NCBI RefSeq assembly: GCF_050589605.1
Contig: NZ_JBNGOO010000005.1
Length of the DNA stretch: 64,000 nt
From: Granulosicoccus sp947495035
GTDB taxonomy: Bacteria > Pseudomonadota > Gammaproteobacteria > Granulosicoccales > Granulosicoccaceae
Strand: one strand, 5' to 3'
Below the pieces are notes generated by a model. That model made no database searches. It was not told the DNA's origin and saw nothing but the letters and a program-made list of their open reading frames with translations. Positions 51,647-59,117 of this stretch are shown piece after piece. Each line of letters begins with the position of its first letter. Positions within the stretch are counted from its first letter, which is position 1. Made by a program: the position numbers and the translations under genes.

Positions 51647-53764
51647 TCAGTCCGGTAGCAGGCCCATGACTTTCAGTGCGAAGGCCTGCTCCAGAGCCGT
51701 ATCGGCCAGCGACGCATACCGCCCCGCTTCCCCGAAATGACCGCCCTGCATCTGGGTCTTCAGCATCAGTTCCGTCGAATCGGAACGCAGCTGCCGATGC
51801 CTGGCTACCCATTTGGCCGGCTCCCAGTATGTCACGCGTGAGTCACTGATACCCGCAGTGACCAGCATCGGTGGATACGCCCGGGCCTGTACATTGAGAT
51901 AAGGACAATACCGGCGGATGTCCTCGAAGGCATTCTCATCGAGCAATGGATTGCCCCACTGCGACCATTCACCGGGAGTCAGCGGCAGCGTGTCGTCCAG
52001 CAGAGTGTGCAGTACATCGACGAAGGGCACATCCGCCACCGCCGCGCCCCACAGTTCGCTTTCCTGATTGAGCGCAGCACCCACCAGCAAGCCGCCGGCT
52101 GAAGCTCCGGACAACACGATTTTCCCGACTGCGGTGTAATGCTGCGACACCAGATACCGGCCGACGCAAATCAGATCGTCGATACTGTGCTGCTTGCCGC
52201 CGAAGCGCGCTGCCTCATACCAGGCTCTGCCTTTTTCCTGACCGCCGCGTACGTGCGCCGTCGCATGGACAAAACCGCGGTCCACCAGCGACAGCATGTT
52301 GCCGGCAAACGAGGCAGGTATGGACGAACCATAGGCGCCATAGCCGCTCAGCCAGCACGGTGCAGATCCATCAATGCGGGTATCACGGTGGTACAGCACC
52401 GTCACGGGAATCAGCTCACCATCCAGCGAAGGTGCATTCAGACGCCTGACCACATACGCCGACGCATCATGACCGCCGGGTATTTTCTGTTCCTTCAGCA
52501 GGCAACGTTCGCCCGACGCCATATCGAACAACCAGGTCTGCTCGGGTGTCGATGGAGACTCGTAGCCGAAGCGAAAACGCTGTTCATCGAACTCCAGCAG
52601 CGGCTCCAGGCTCATCGAATAGGCCTCTTCCTCGAAAGCGATGCTGGCGATCCGGCAGGCACTCGAGTCGAGTTGCGTGACATCCTCACCTGACGCACTC
52701 GCCCCCGGACTGCGGGTGTAGCAGATACGTGGCAGAGCATCTTCGCGCTCGATCCACATGATCCAGTCCCGATAGGCGTAGACATCCAGCACCATGCAAC
52801 CATCCCTGGCTGGCAGCCACTCCCGCCAATACTGCCGGGAGGGGGTTGCGCAGGGAGCCTGCATGACCTTGAAATCACTGGCTCCATCGGCGTTGGTGAG
52901 TATCAGAAAACGATCCGCCTGATGTTCGACACTGTATTCCAGGGATGCACTGCGTGCCTCAATGAGTACCGGGCTTGCAGTGATATCGGTACAGGGGACA
53001 TACCAGACCTCACTCTGGTCATCCGTATCGGAAGAGATGAAGACATAGTCTCCCGACAGGCTGGTCCAGACGGAACAGGCAAAGCGCGGGTCCGGTTCTT
53101 CGTATACCAGTGCATCGTCCGATGAGTCGCTGCCCAGAACATGCCTGTATACCCGGTTGGCACGCAGATCCTCATCCATTCTCGTATAGAACAGATGCTG
53201 CGCATCACCCCAGCAGAGGGAGTCGACATCCGCAATGGTATCGCGATCCTCACCGTTGTTCAGATCGCGAACCCTTGCGACGTGGCGCTCGGCACCGCTT
53301 GTGTCCACCGTCCAGGCCAGCCAGGCATGATCCGGACTGTATTCCACCTCACCAGGCGAATAGTAGGCATGCCCCCGCGCCTCCACATTGAAGTCAAGCA
53401 GAAGATGCGGCTGCTCATCCGCCAGTCGCTTCTGCCGCCAGTAGCTCGCATGTTCGTCATCGCCCTGATAGCGCTCGAAATAGGACCATGGCCCTTCGGC
53501 ATCCGGTAGTGAGTCATCATCGGCCTGAATGCGCCCACGCATCTCGGCCTGCAGAGTGGCCTGCAGCTGAGTTGTCTCTGCCATGCGCGTTTCACACCAG
53601 GCGTTTTCGCTGAGCAGATACTGTCTGATTTCCTCCGGCAGCAGCTCGGGGTCATTCACGCAGGCCTGCCAGTCTTGCGCGCGCAGCCAGTGGAAGTCAT
53701 CGGTCCAGCGTACACCGTGCAGCTCGTGTTCGACCGGAACAGGCCTTGCCAATGGAGGACTCAA
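51647..53764 (-). CDS. ptrB: Prolyl oligopeptidase family peptidase, oligopeptidase B-like
   Basis: 705 aa, the size of oligopeptidase B. An N-terminal seven-bladed propeller (about 80-420) covers a C-terminal alpha/beta hydrolase. The catalytic Ser is in LSGASAGGLL, the Asp in ISDSRVTYWEP and the His in QMQGGHFGEAGR. The HVRGGQEKGRAWYE block is family-specific. It cleaves short peptides after basic residues, in the cytoplasm. Its start overlaps the stop of dsrK by 4 bases. Confidence 0.93.
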   Translation of the reverse strand: MSPPLARPVPVEHELHGVRWTDDFHWLRAQDWQACVNDPELLPEEIRQYLLSENAWCETRMAETTQLQATLQAEMRGRIQADDDSLPDAEGPWSYFERYQGDDEHASYWRQKRLADEQPHLLLDFNVEARGHAYYSPGEVEYSPDHAWLAWTVDTSGAERHVARVRDLNNGEDRDTIADVDSLCWGDAQHLFYTRMDEDLRANRVYRHVLGSDSSDDALVYEEPDPRFACSVWTSLSGDYVFISSDTDDQSEVWYVPCTDITASPVLIEARSASLEYSVEHQADRFLILTNADGASDFKVMQAPCATPSRQYWREWLPARDGCMVLDVYAYRDWIMWIEREDALPRICYTRSPGASASGEDVTQLDSSACRIASIAFEEEAYSMSLEPLLEFDEQRFRFGYESPSTPEQTWLFDMASGERCLLKEQKIPGGHDASAYVVRRLNAPSLDGELIPVTVLYHRDTRIDGSAPCWLSGYGAYGSSIPASFAGNMLSLVDRGFVHATAHVRGGQEKGRAWYEAARFGGKQHSIDDLICVGRYLVSQHYTAVGKIVLSGASAGGLLVGAALNQESELWGAAVADVPFVDVLHTLLDDTLPLTPGEWSQWGNPLLDENAFEDIRRYCPYLNVQARAYPPMLVTAGISDSRVTYWEPAKWVARHRQLRSDSTELMLKTQMQGGHFGEAGRYASLADTALEQAFALKVMGLLPD

Positions 53765-55263
53765 GACAGCACCAGGGCATCGCCTACCAGATGGTGAAGA
53801 CTGGTCACCTCTACCTCACTCAGATCATGCAGGGGCAATACGCTGGTCAATTGCGTCTTGCAGATGGCACAGATGGCCGCCAGATGGGTCACCTTGTCCT
53901 TGTCGACCACCGCCCTGAGCGCCTGCGCCCTGGGCAAGGAGCCGGCGATTCGTACGTCCATCATTTCATCGGTGAGCAGGCCACCGCCTCCGCCGCAACA
54001 GAAGGTCTTCTGGCGAACGGTGTCACGACTCATTTCCACCAGGCTCGGCACACTGGCCGCCAGCAACTCCCGGGGAATGGTGAACTGCCCGTCCGGCTTA
54101 TCTCCCATACCTGCCCCACGCGCCACATTGCACGAATCGTGAAAGGTCACGACCTTGCCCGCATTGCGCTGCGGGTCCAGCTGGATGACACCACTGCGCC
54201 AGAGCTGATGAGTAAGCTCGCAGACATGTTCGACGCGCGCGTGCTGCGGGTCGAGAAAGTCCATTGGTCCCACCAGGGTATCCAGAAAGCTGTAGGCAAC
54301 TCGCCAGGCGTGACCGCATTCCCCGATGACGATGCGCGAGACTCCCAGATCAATGGCTGCCCGCCGAACACGTATCGCGATATCGCGCATGTGCTCGTGG
54401 TGTCCGGTAAACAGGCCGAAGTTCGCAGCCTCCGACGCCTCGGAGCTGAACGTCCAGCGAATGCCGGCCTGATGCAGCACCTTGGCATAACCGATCAGAC
54501 CGTCGACATGAGGCTCGGCAAAGAAGTCGGCCGATGGCGTGACGACCAGCATATCGGCACTGGCATCATCGAGCGGCAATCGTATTGCAACCCCGGTATC
54601 ATCGAGAATATCCTCTTCCAGACTTTCCAGCACATCGGCCAGCGCCGGCGCCTTCATGCCCAGATTGTTGCCGACGCGCTTGACCTTGCCGATGATCTCC
54701 TGCGAATACTGCTGACCCAGGCCGATACTTGCCAGAATCTCGCGTCCGGCCATGGTCACTTCACTGGTATCGATGCCCTTGGGGCAGAACACCGTGCAGC
54801 GGCGACATTCCGAGCACTGATGAAAGTAGGTATACCAGTCATCGAGCATGGACTTGTCAAGGTCACGGGCGCCCACCAACCAGGGAAAATGGCGGCCGGC
54901 GAACGTGAAGTAGCGCCGATACACCGAACGCAGCAGATCCTGTCTTGCCACCGGCATGTTTTTCGGGTCATGGGAACCCAGAAAATACTGGCATTTGTCC
55001 GTACAGGCACCGCACCGAGTACAGCTGTCCAGAAACACCCGCAGGCCACGGCGCGACGCCACCAGCTCTCCGAGCCGTTCGATGGCACGGTTCTGCCAGT
55101 CAGGCACCAGAGTACCGGGCAGATCAAGCGCCTCCTGCACGTCCGGCCGTGCCACGGTGCCACGCTGCTCCGCCATCGCCCCTTCCTGAATCAGGGGGAT
55201 GACCCGATAGCGTCCGACCACCGGAGGTTCCGTACTTGCGTTGCGCGTCTCTGCCGTATTCAT
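53761..55263 (-). CDS. dsrK: DsrK/HdrD-like iron-sulfur protein
   Basis: 500 aa from the ATG at 55263, which overlaps the dsrM stop (ATGA). Two [4Fe-4S] motifs lie at C81/C84/C87/C91 and C150/C153/C156/C160. The catalytic heterodisulfide-reductase-like cysteine-rich region includes C316 (GECGHA), C378 (HDSC), the CCGGGGG block at 422-428 and C465/C468 (AICAICKTQ). With the membrane protein DsrM it would exchange electrons between the quinone pool and the DsrC disulfide. The longer frame to 55500 only reads antisense sequence of dsrM. No dsrAB, dsrJ, dsrO or dsrP is present. Confidence 0.87.
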   Translation of the reverse strand: MNTAETRNASTEPPVVGRYRVIPLIQEGAMAEQRGTVARPDVQEALDLPGTLVPDWQNRAIERLGELVASRRGLRVFLDSCTRCGACTDKCQYFLGSHDPKNMPVARQDLLRSVYRRYFTFAGRHFPWLVGARDLDKSMLDDWYTYFHQCSECRRCTVFCPKGIDTSEVTMAGREILASIGLGQQYSQEIIGKVKRVGNNLGMKAPALADVLESLEEDILDDTGVAIRLPLDDASADMLVVTPSADFFAEPHVDGLIGYAKVLHQAGIRWTFSSEASEAANFGLFTGHHEHMRDIAIRVRRAAIDLGVSRIVIGECGHAWRVAYSFLDTLVGPMDFLDPQHARVEHVCELTHQLWRSGVIQLDPQRNAGKVVTFHDSCNVARGAGMGDKPDGQFTIPRELLAASVPSLVEMSRDTVRQKTFCCGGGGGLLTDEMMDVRIAGSLPRAQALRAVVDKDKVTHLAAICAICKTQLTSVLPLHDLSEVEVTSLHHLVGDALVLS

Positions 55264-55967
55264 GCCCGCGGATCGCGCTGATTGAAGCTGGGGCTGAACA
55301 GCACACCAGCGCCATGCAGCAATTTGCTGATCGGAAAGATCAGGATCAACAGCAGTGCCAGTCCCAGGTGCAGCCACAGACCGGCCTGAACGGGCAAGCC
55401 TTCCGTGTTGAAGGTCAGAGCACCGCGCAGGAACACACCAACGGCATGCAGATCGCTGGGCCAGAGCCGTTTCAGTGCAGCGCCCGACAAGGCGATGCAC
55501 AACAGCAGCACGAGGTGCAGATAGTCACTGGGTGCCGAAATGTAGCGCAACCGGTCGACCCGGAAACGGCGCAGCAGCAGAACGCTCAATCCGATCACCA
55601 TGGCCAGAGTCGCCCAGCCACTGATGCGAATGAAGGGCAGCAGCCACAGTGGCAATTGCTCGAACAGCAATCGCAGGTGCACCATCAGCACCAGCAACAA
55701 GCCGTAGTGAAAGGCCATGCTGGCCAGCCAGGTAGTCGGGTTGGCTCGAGCCAGTGATCTGAACAGCAGGAATTCGAGAAGCAGGCGCCCCGCCACCGCC
55801 AGACGCGTACGTGGCGCAGGAGCCAGAGGAATGGGCAAAGGGGATGGCGTCCGGGCCCACTGCAGCAGGCGCCAGCTTGTCGCCAGCAGCAACCACAGGA
55901 ATGCGGCGCTGAACAACCAGGATGGCAGGACGTCAGACACAACCGGTGGGCTTGGGCAGACCCGCAT
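55260..55967 (-). CDS. dsrM: DsrM/NarI-like membrane cytochrome b subunit
   Basis: About 235 aa with five or so membrane helices (first: WLFSAAFLWLLLATSWRLL). Histidines H87, H97, H151, H200 and H218 in or near helices are candidates for two b-type hemes, as in NarI. The ATG at 55967 is used here; a GTG at 55940 that overlaps the dsrC stop would begin just before the first helix and may be the real start. It sits between dsrC and dsrK with overlaps on both sides, so the three are translated as one unit. Confidence 0.83.
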   Translation of the reverse strand: MRVCPSPPVVSDVLPSWLFSAAFLWLLLATSWRLLQWARTPSPLPIPLAPAPRTRLAVAGRLLLEFLLFRSLARANPTTWLASMAFHYGLLLVLMVHLRLLFEQLPLWLLPFIRISGWATLAMVIGLSVLLLRRFRVDRLRYISAPSDYLHLVLLLCIALSGAALKRLWPSDLHAVGVFLRGALTFNTEGLPVQAGLWLHLGLALLLILIFPISKLLHGAGVLFSPSFNQRDPRA

Positions 55968-56259
55968 ACCGGCAAGCCTGCTTGGCCGGACCCCGTGGAA
56001 ACAGCTCGTACAGATACTTGCTGTTCCCCTTTTCACGTCCATAGCGCTTGCCGATCTGCTTGGTCAGAATCCGGATAGCCGGCGCAATGTCGTAGTTCTC
56101 GTAGTATTCCTGCAGAAAGTGGAGGACTTCCCAGTGAGCCTCGGTCAACTGGATATCATCAGCGGCAGCCAGCTCGTTCGCCAGCTCCGGCGTCCAGTCG
56201 CTGCGGCGTCGCAGATAACCTTCGTGATCGGTCTCCAGAGTGTCTATCAGTGCGCTCAT
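55933..56259 (-). CDS. dsrC: DsrC/TusE-family sulfur carrier protein
   Basis: 108 aa from the ATG at 56259. The DsrC fold pattern is clear (WTPELANELAAADDIQLTEAHW, described, and ILTKQIGKRYG), with the mobile C-terminal arm ACRYAGLPKPTGCV. Both redox cysteines are present: C107, next to last, and C96, eleven residues earlier. TusE-type tRNA-thiolation proteins usually keep only the terminal one, so this is a redox-competent DsrC. It can form a trisulfide or a disulfide that DsrK-type proteins reduce. First gene of the dsrC-dsrM-dsrK unit. Confidence 0.9.
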   Translation of the reverse strand: MSALIDTLETDHEGYLRRRSDWTPELANELAAADDIQLTEAHWEVLHFLQEYYENYDIAPAIRILTKQIGKRYGREKGNSKYLYELFPRGPAKQACRYAGLPKPTGCV

Positions 56260-56333
56260 GTGTCTAATGGTCAAGGGTATTCGCTAGTCGGGCCCGGCAA
56301 GTGTTGCGCAAGAGGCGCAAGCGTGCCACGGGG

Positions 56334-56693
56334 TCAACTGGCCAGCTTCAGCAGCACGTCCACCAGCTCGTCCGATGTTCCCAGATAATTGGTGATGCGA
56401 ATGTCCATGTCCGGGTACTGCGCCTGCTTGATCGCCACCTGCTCGGGAATGTCATCGACGACATGGGTGCCTCGGGCCAGAAAATACGGTACTACCTGGA
56501 CACTGGTGGCGCCACTGGCAATACACAACTCGATACCGTCCGGAATCAGCGGATCGGCCAGTTCCAGAAAGGCATGCTGTACCAGCCCGAAGTCGTCTCC
56601 GGCTCTGGCAGCCACACGCATTGCCAGCTGTGCGATTTCCTCATTGGACTCGGCTCGGCGGCTGCCGTGGGCCACCAGAAGTAATGCTTTCAT
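56334..56693 (-). CDS. CbiX/SirB-type sirohydrochlorin chelatase
   Basis: 119 aa small CbiX-like protein. N-terminal LLVAHGSRRAESNEEIA carries the metal-binding His, and FLELADPLIPDGIE and VQVVPYFLARGTHVVDDIPE are family blocks; the second His (GTHV) is present. It inserts Fe or Co into sirohydrochlorin. The ATG at 56693 has a GGGGCGAGAG stretch upstream. It lies 74 bases before dsrC on the same strand, which ties the Dsr-like genes to siroheme metabolism, although CysG already has a chelatase domain. Confidence 0.9.
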   Translation of the reverse strand: MKALLLVAHGSRRAESNEEIAQLAMRVAARAGDDFGLVQHAFLELADPLIPDGIELCIASGATSVQVVPYFLARGTHVVDDIPEQVAIKQAQYPDMDIRITNYLGTSDELVDVLLKLAS

Positions 56694-56813
56694 GACTCTC
56701 GCCCCTTGTATCTCTTGAATGAAAACCGATCCGTCGCAACTACCGGGCAAACGCTCGGTACCAGCTCGACAGTGCGGATCGTCCTTGATACGTAAACGGG
56801 CACCATTCGGTCG

Positions 56814-58157
56814 TCACCCTTTCTGCCGAGCCTCGTCACGCAATGCAGAAACGGCATTGGCGTGACCATCAAACCCTTCATAGCTGGCAAAACGGTGCGT
56901 ATGGGGTGCCATTTCCGCATAACCACCGGCTGTCATATGGCCCACCGAACAGGTCTTGATGAAATCATGGACGCCCAATGGGGAATGCGTCCGCGCAGCA
57001 CCCGATGTGGGCAGCACGCAGTTGGGCCCCATCATGTAGTTGGCAATGGAGCCGGCGGCGTGTTCACCGAGCAGGATTTCACTGGCATTGCGGATATGCG
57101 CCAGATGCTCGTAGGGGTTCTTCGACAGCACCTGACAGTGCTCGGGGGCGTAGTCGTTGATGAATTCGTAGGCTTGCTCCCGGGAGCTGGCCAACACGAT
57201 GCCGCCGCGTTCACCACTGAGAACCGTGGACGAATAAGCAGCCAGGGTGTCATTCTGACTATCCCAGTAGCCGGGCACGGCAGCGCGAATGGCCTGTGCC
57301 AGCTCTGCATCCCAGGTGACGAGAAAGGCGCTGCTGTCGGGTCCGTGCTCGGATTCGATGGTCATGTCCAGTGCGGCAATCAGCGGATTGGCCGTCTCAT
57401 CAGCCAGCAGAATGGTCTCGCTGGGGCCGGCCGGCAGGCCGGGATCGATACGGCCGGCCAGCACACGTTTGGCGGCAACCAGCCAGGGACTGCCGGGTCC
57501 GACGATCTTGAAGCAACGCGGAATGGTGGCCGTGCCGAATGCCGCAGCAGCAACCGCTTGCGCACCACCAGCCTTGTACACCTGTTCCACCCCTGCCAGA
57601 CGTGCAGCAACCAGCGTGGCTGGATCCACACGGCCATCCGCACCGGGCGGCGTCAGAATGATGGGGTTCGGTACACCGGCCACCGCCGCCGGCACCGCCG
57701 TCATCAGCGTTACTGACGGAAAGGAGCCCTTGCCACGCGGGGAGTAACAGGCCACGGAATCGATGGGTGTGGCGCGCTCACCCACCAGCACACCGGGACG
57801 AATCTCCTTCATCCACATTTCCGGGGGACGCTGCGCTTCGTGGAAACGCCGAATGTTGTCTGCCGAGTATTCCAGCGTCTCGATCATGGCCCGGTCGACC
57901 TCGTCGAAGGCCCGGTCGATATCGGCCGTGGTGGCAGCAATGGCATCGACTGCCAGCGACTCGGCACCGTCGAATTCACGTCCGAACCGTGCCAGGGCTT
58001 CATCCCCTTCGACCCTGACGGCTTCGATGATGGGTCCGACGCCCTCGATGAAACGATCCAGATCGTCTTCGGCGCGACTCAGCAGTCGGTCGCGATCATC
58101 GCGGGACAGGGAGTCCAGTTCGTGCAGGGCAACAGCAGGATAGTTTCGGGCAGACAT
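56814..58157 (-). CDS. HisD-family dehydrogenase, possibly not a histidinol dehydrogenase
   Basis: 447 aa member of the histidinol dehydrogenase family. Visible blocks are SVACYSPRGKGSFPSVTLM, KAGGAQAVAAAAFGT, IVGPGSPWLVAAKR, LPAGPSETILLADE and IESEHGPDSSA. In E. coli HisD a zinc ligand is the Gln of the QAEH motif; here the residue is Glu (ESEH). The PGG-type loop is PRGKG. There are no other his genes nearby. A paralogue such as a sulfopropanediol dehydrogenase (HpsN type) is possible and would suit a sulfur-active organism, but substrate cannot be read from the sequence. Confidence 0.85.
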   Translation of the reverse strand: MSARNYPAVALHELDSLSRDDRDRLLSRAEDDLDRFIEGVGPIIEAVRVEGDEALARFGREFDGAESLAVDAIAATTADIDRAFDEVDRAMIETLEYSADNIRRFHEAQRPPEMWMKEIRPGVLVGERATPIDSVACYSPRGKGSFPSVTLMTAVPAAVAGVPNPIILTPPGADGRVDPATLVAARLAGVEQVYKAGGAQAVAAAAFGTATIPRCFKIVGPGSPWLVAAKRVLAGRIDPGLPAGPSETILLADETANPLIAALDMTIESEHGPDSSAFLVTWDAELAQAIRAAVPGYWDSQNDTLAAYSSTVLSGERGGIVLASSREQAYEFINDYAPEHCQVLSKNPYEHLAHIRNASEILLGEHAAGSIANYMMGPNCVLPTSGAARTHSPLGVHDFIKTCSVGHMTAGGYAEMAPHTHRFASYEGFDGHANAVSALRDEARQKG

Positions 58158-58202
58158 GACTCGGTATATGACATCTGGCAGGGCAGCCCGAAGTATACCT
58201 TG

Positions 58203-59117
58203 TCAGGCACGCCGGCTTGCGTTCACTGCGCTTGGCGAACCATGAACCTGCGCCTCATTCAGCCAGTCTGTGGACAACAGCAGTTCACGCCAGGCAGGAT
58301 TGAAGTACACCAGCCCTTCGACAATACCAGCGGCGTAGTTGCCATTGAGTGCCTGCCCATCAGCCAGAGCCAGACCGCCCTCGGCCTGATAACTGTTATC
58401 CAGGGTACCGTTGGTCTCAGCCAGCTTGCGCACGGCTTCGCGCGTGGGCTGGTCGGCATTCTTTACCGTGACCGACGGCAGCTGGCTGGCCAGGGCCGTC
58501 ACGTCATTGCCGCTGTCACCACTGAAGAGGCAGGCTTCATTGGCAAGGCCCTGCATCTGCCGGACATGTTCGATGGCTTCTCGCTTGGTGGCATGCACAG
58601 GCAGGATATCCAGCAGTTGCACGTTCTTCTCCGGGTCGTCGCTGAACACCAGTGAAGCCCGTACCCCCAGCCCCTGCAGATGCGATTCCAGCTGTTGACC
58701 CAGCGCTGACGCATCCAGGTCTCGCGGCAGATAGTAGCTGCGCTTGTAGCGTGTCTGCCGATCGGCCTCCTGTGCTTCCATCTGCGTGAAGCTGCCGAGT
58801 GATTCGCCAATGCCGGGGCTGTCATAGCCATTCCAGTCCCGGCCGATCAGGTCATGCCAGCCGTCATGCAACTGCCAGCCCCTTTCCCCTGATACGTAAA
58901 TGCTGGTTCCGACATCGGCAACGATGACATCGGGAATCTGCAGATCGTGCTCTTCGATGGCCTGCAGCACACGATCAAGATCACGACCGGACACATAGGC
59001 CAGTATCATGTCGTGGCTGCGCAACAGATGCCACAGCACCGGCCGCGCCAGCGCCGACTCGGGCTGCTCGCCATTGGGTACCAGGGTGCGATCCAGATCC
59101 GTACACAGCAGTTTCAT
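58203..59117 (-). CDS. Sucrose-phosphate phosphatase-like HAD hydrolase
   Basis: 304 aa HAD-IIB (Cof-like) phosphatase. Motif I is CTDLDRTLVPNG (nucleophile D7 region), motif II is YVSGRD, the lysine lies in VHATKREAIEHV, and motif IV is FSGDSGNDVTAL. It removes phosphate from sucrose 6F-phosphate made by the enzyme encoded immediately upstream, with which it overlaps by one base. Sucrose is a common compatible solute in halophilic proteobacteria. Confidence 0.9.
   Translation of the reverse strand: MKLLCTDLDRTLVPNGEQPESALARPVLWHLLRSHDMILAYVSGRDLDRVLQAIEEHDLQIPDVIVADVGTSIYVSGERGWQLHDGWHDLIGRDWNGYDSPGIGESLGSFTQMEAQEADRQTRYKRSYYLPRDLDASALGQQLESHLQGLGVRASLVFSDDPEKNVQLLDILPVHATKREAIEHVRQMQGLANEACLFSGDSGNDVTALASQLPSVTVKNADQPTREAVRKLAETNGTLDNSYQAEGGLALADGQALNGNYAAGIVEGLVYFNPAWRELLLSTDWLNEAQVHGSPSAVNASRRA

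Noticed and set aside
53746..55281. 511-aa plus-strand open frame
   Set aside because: Antisense to dsrK, whose cysteine motifs are unambiguous.
55933..56259. TusE (tRNA thiolation) instead of DsrC
   Set aside because: Both arm cysteines (C96 and C107) are present and dsrM and dsrK follow directly, which fits a redox DsrC; no tusBCD genes are seen.
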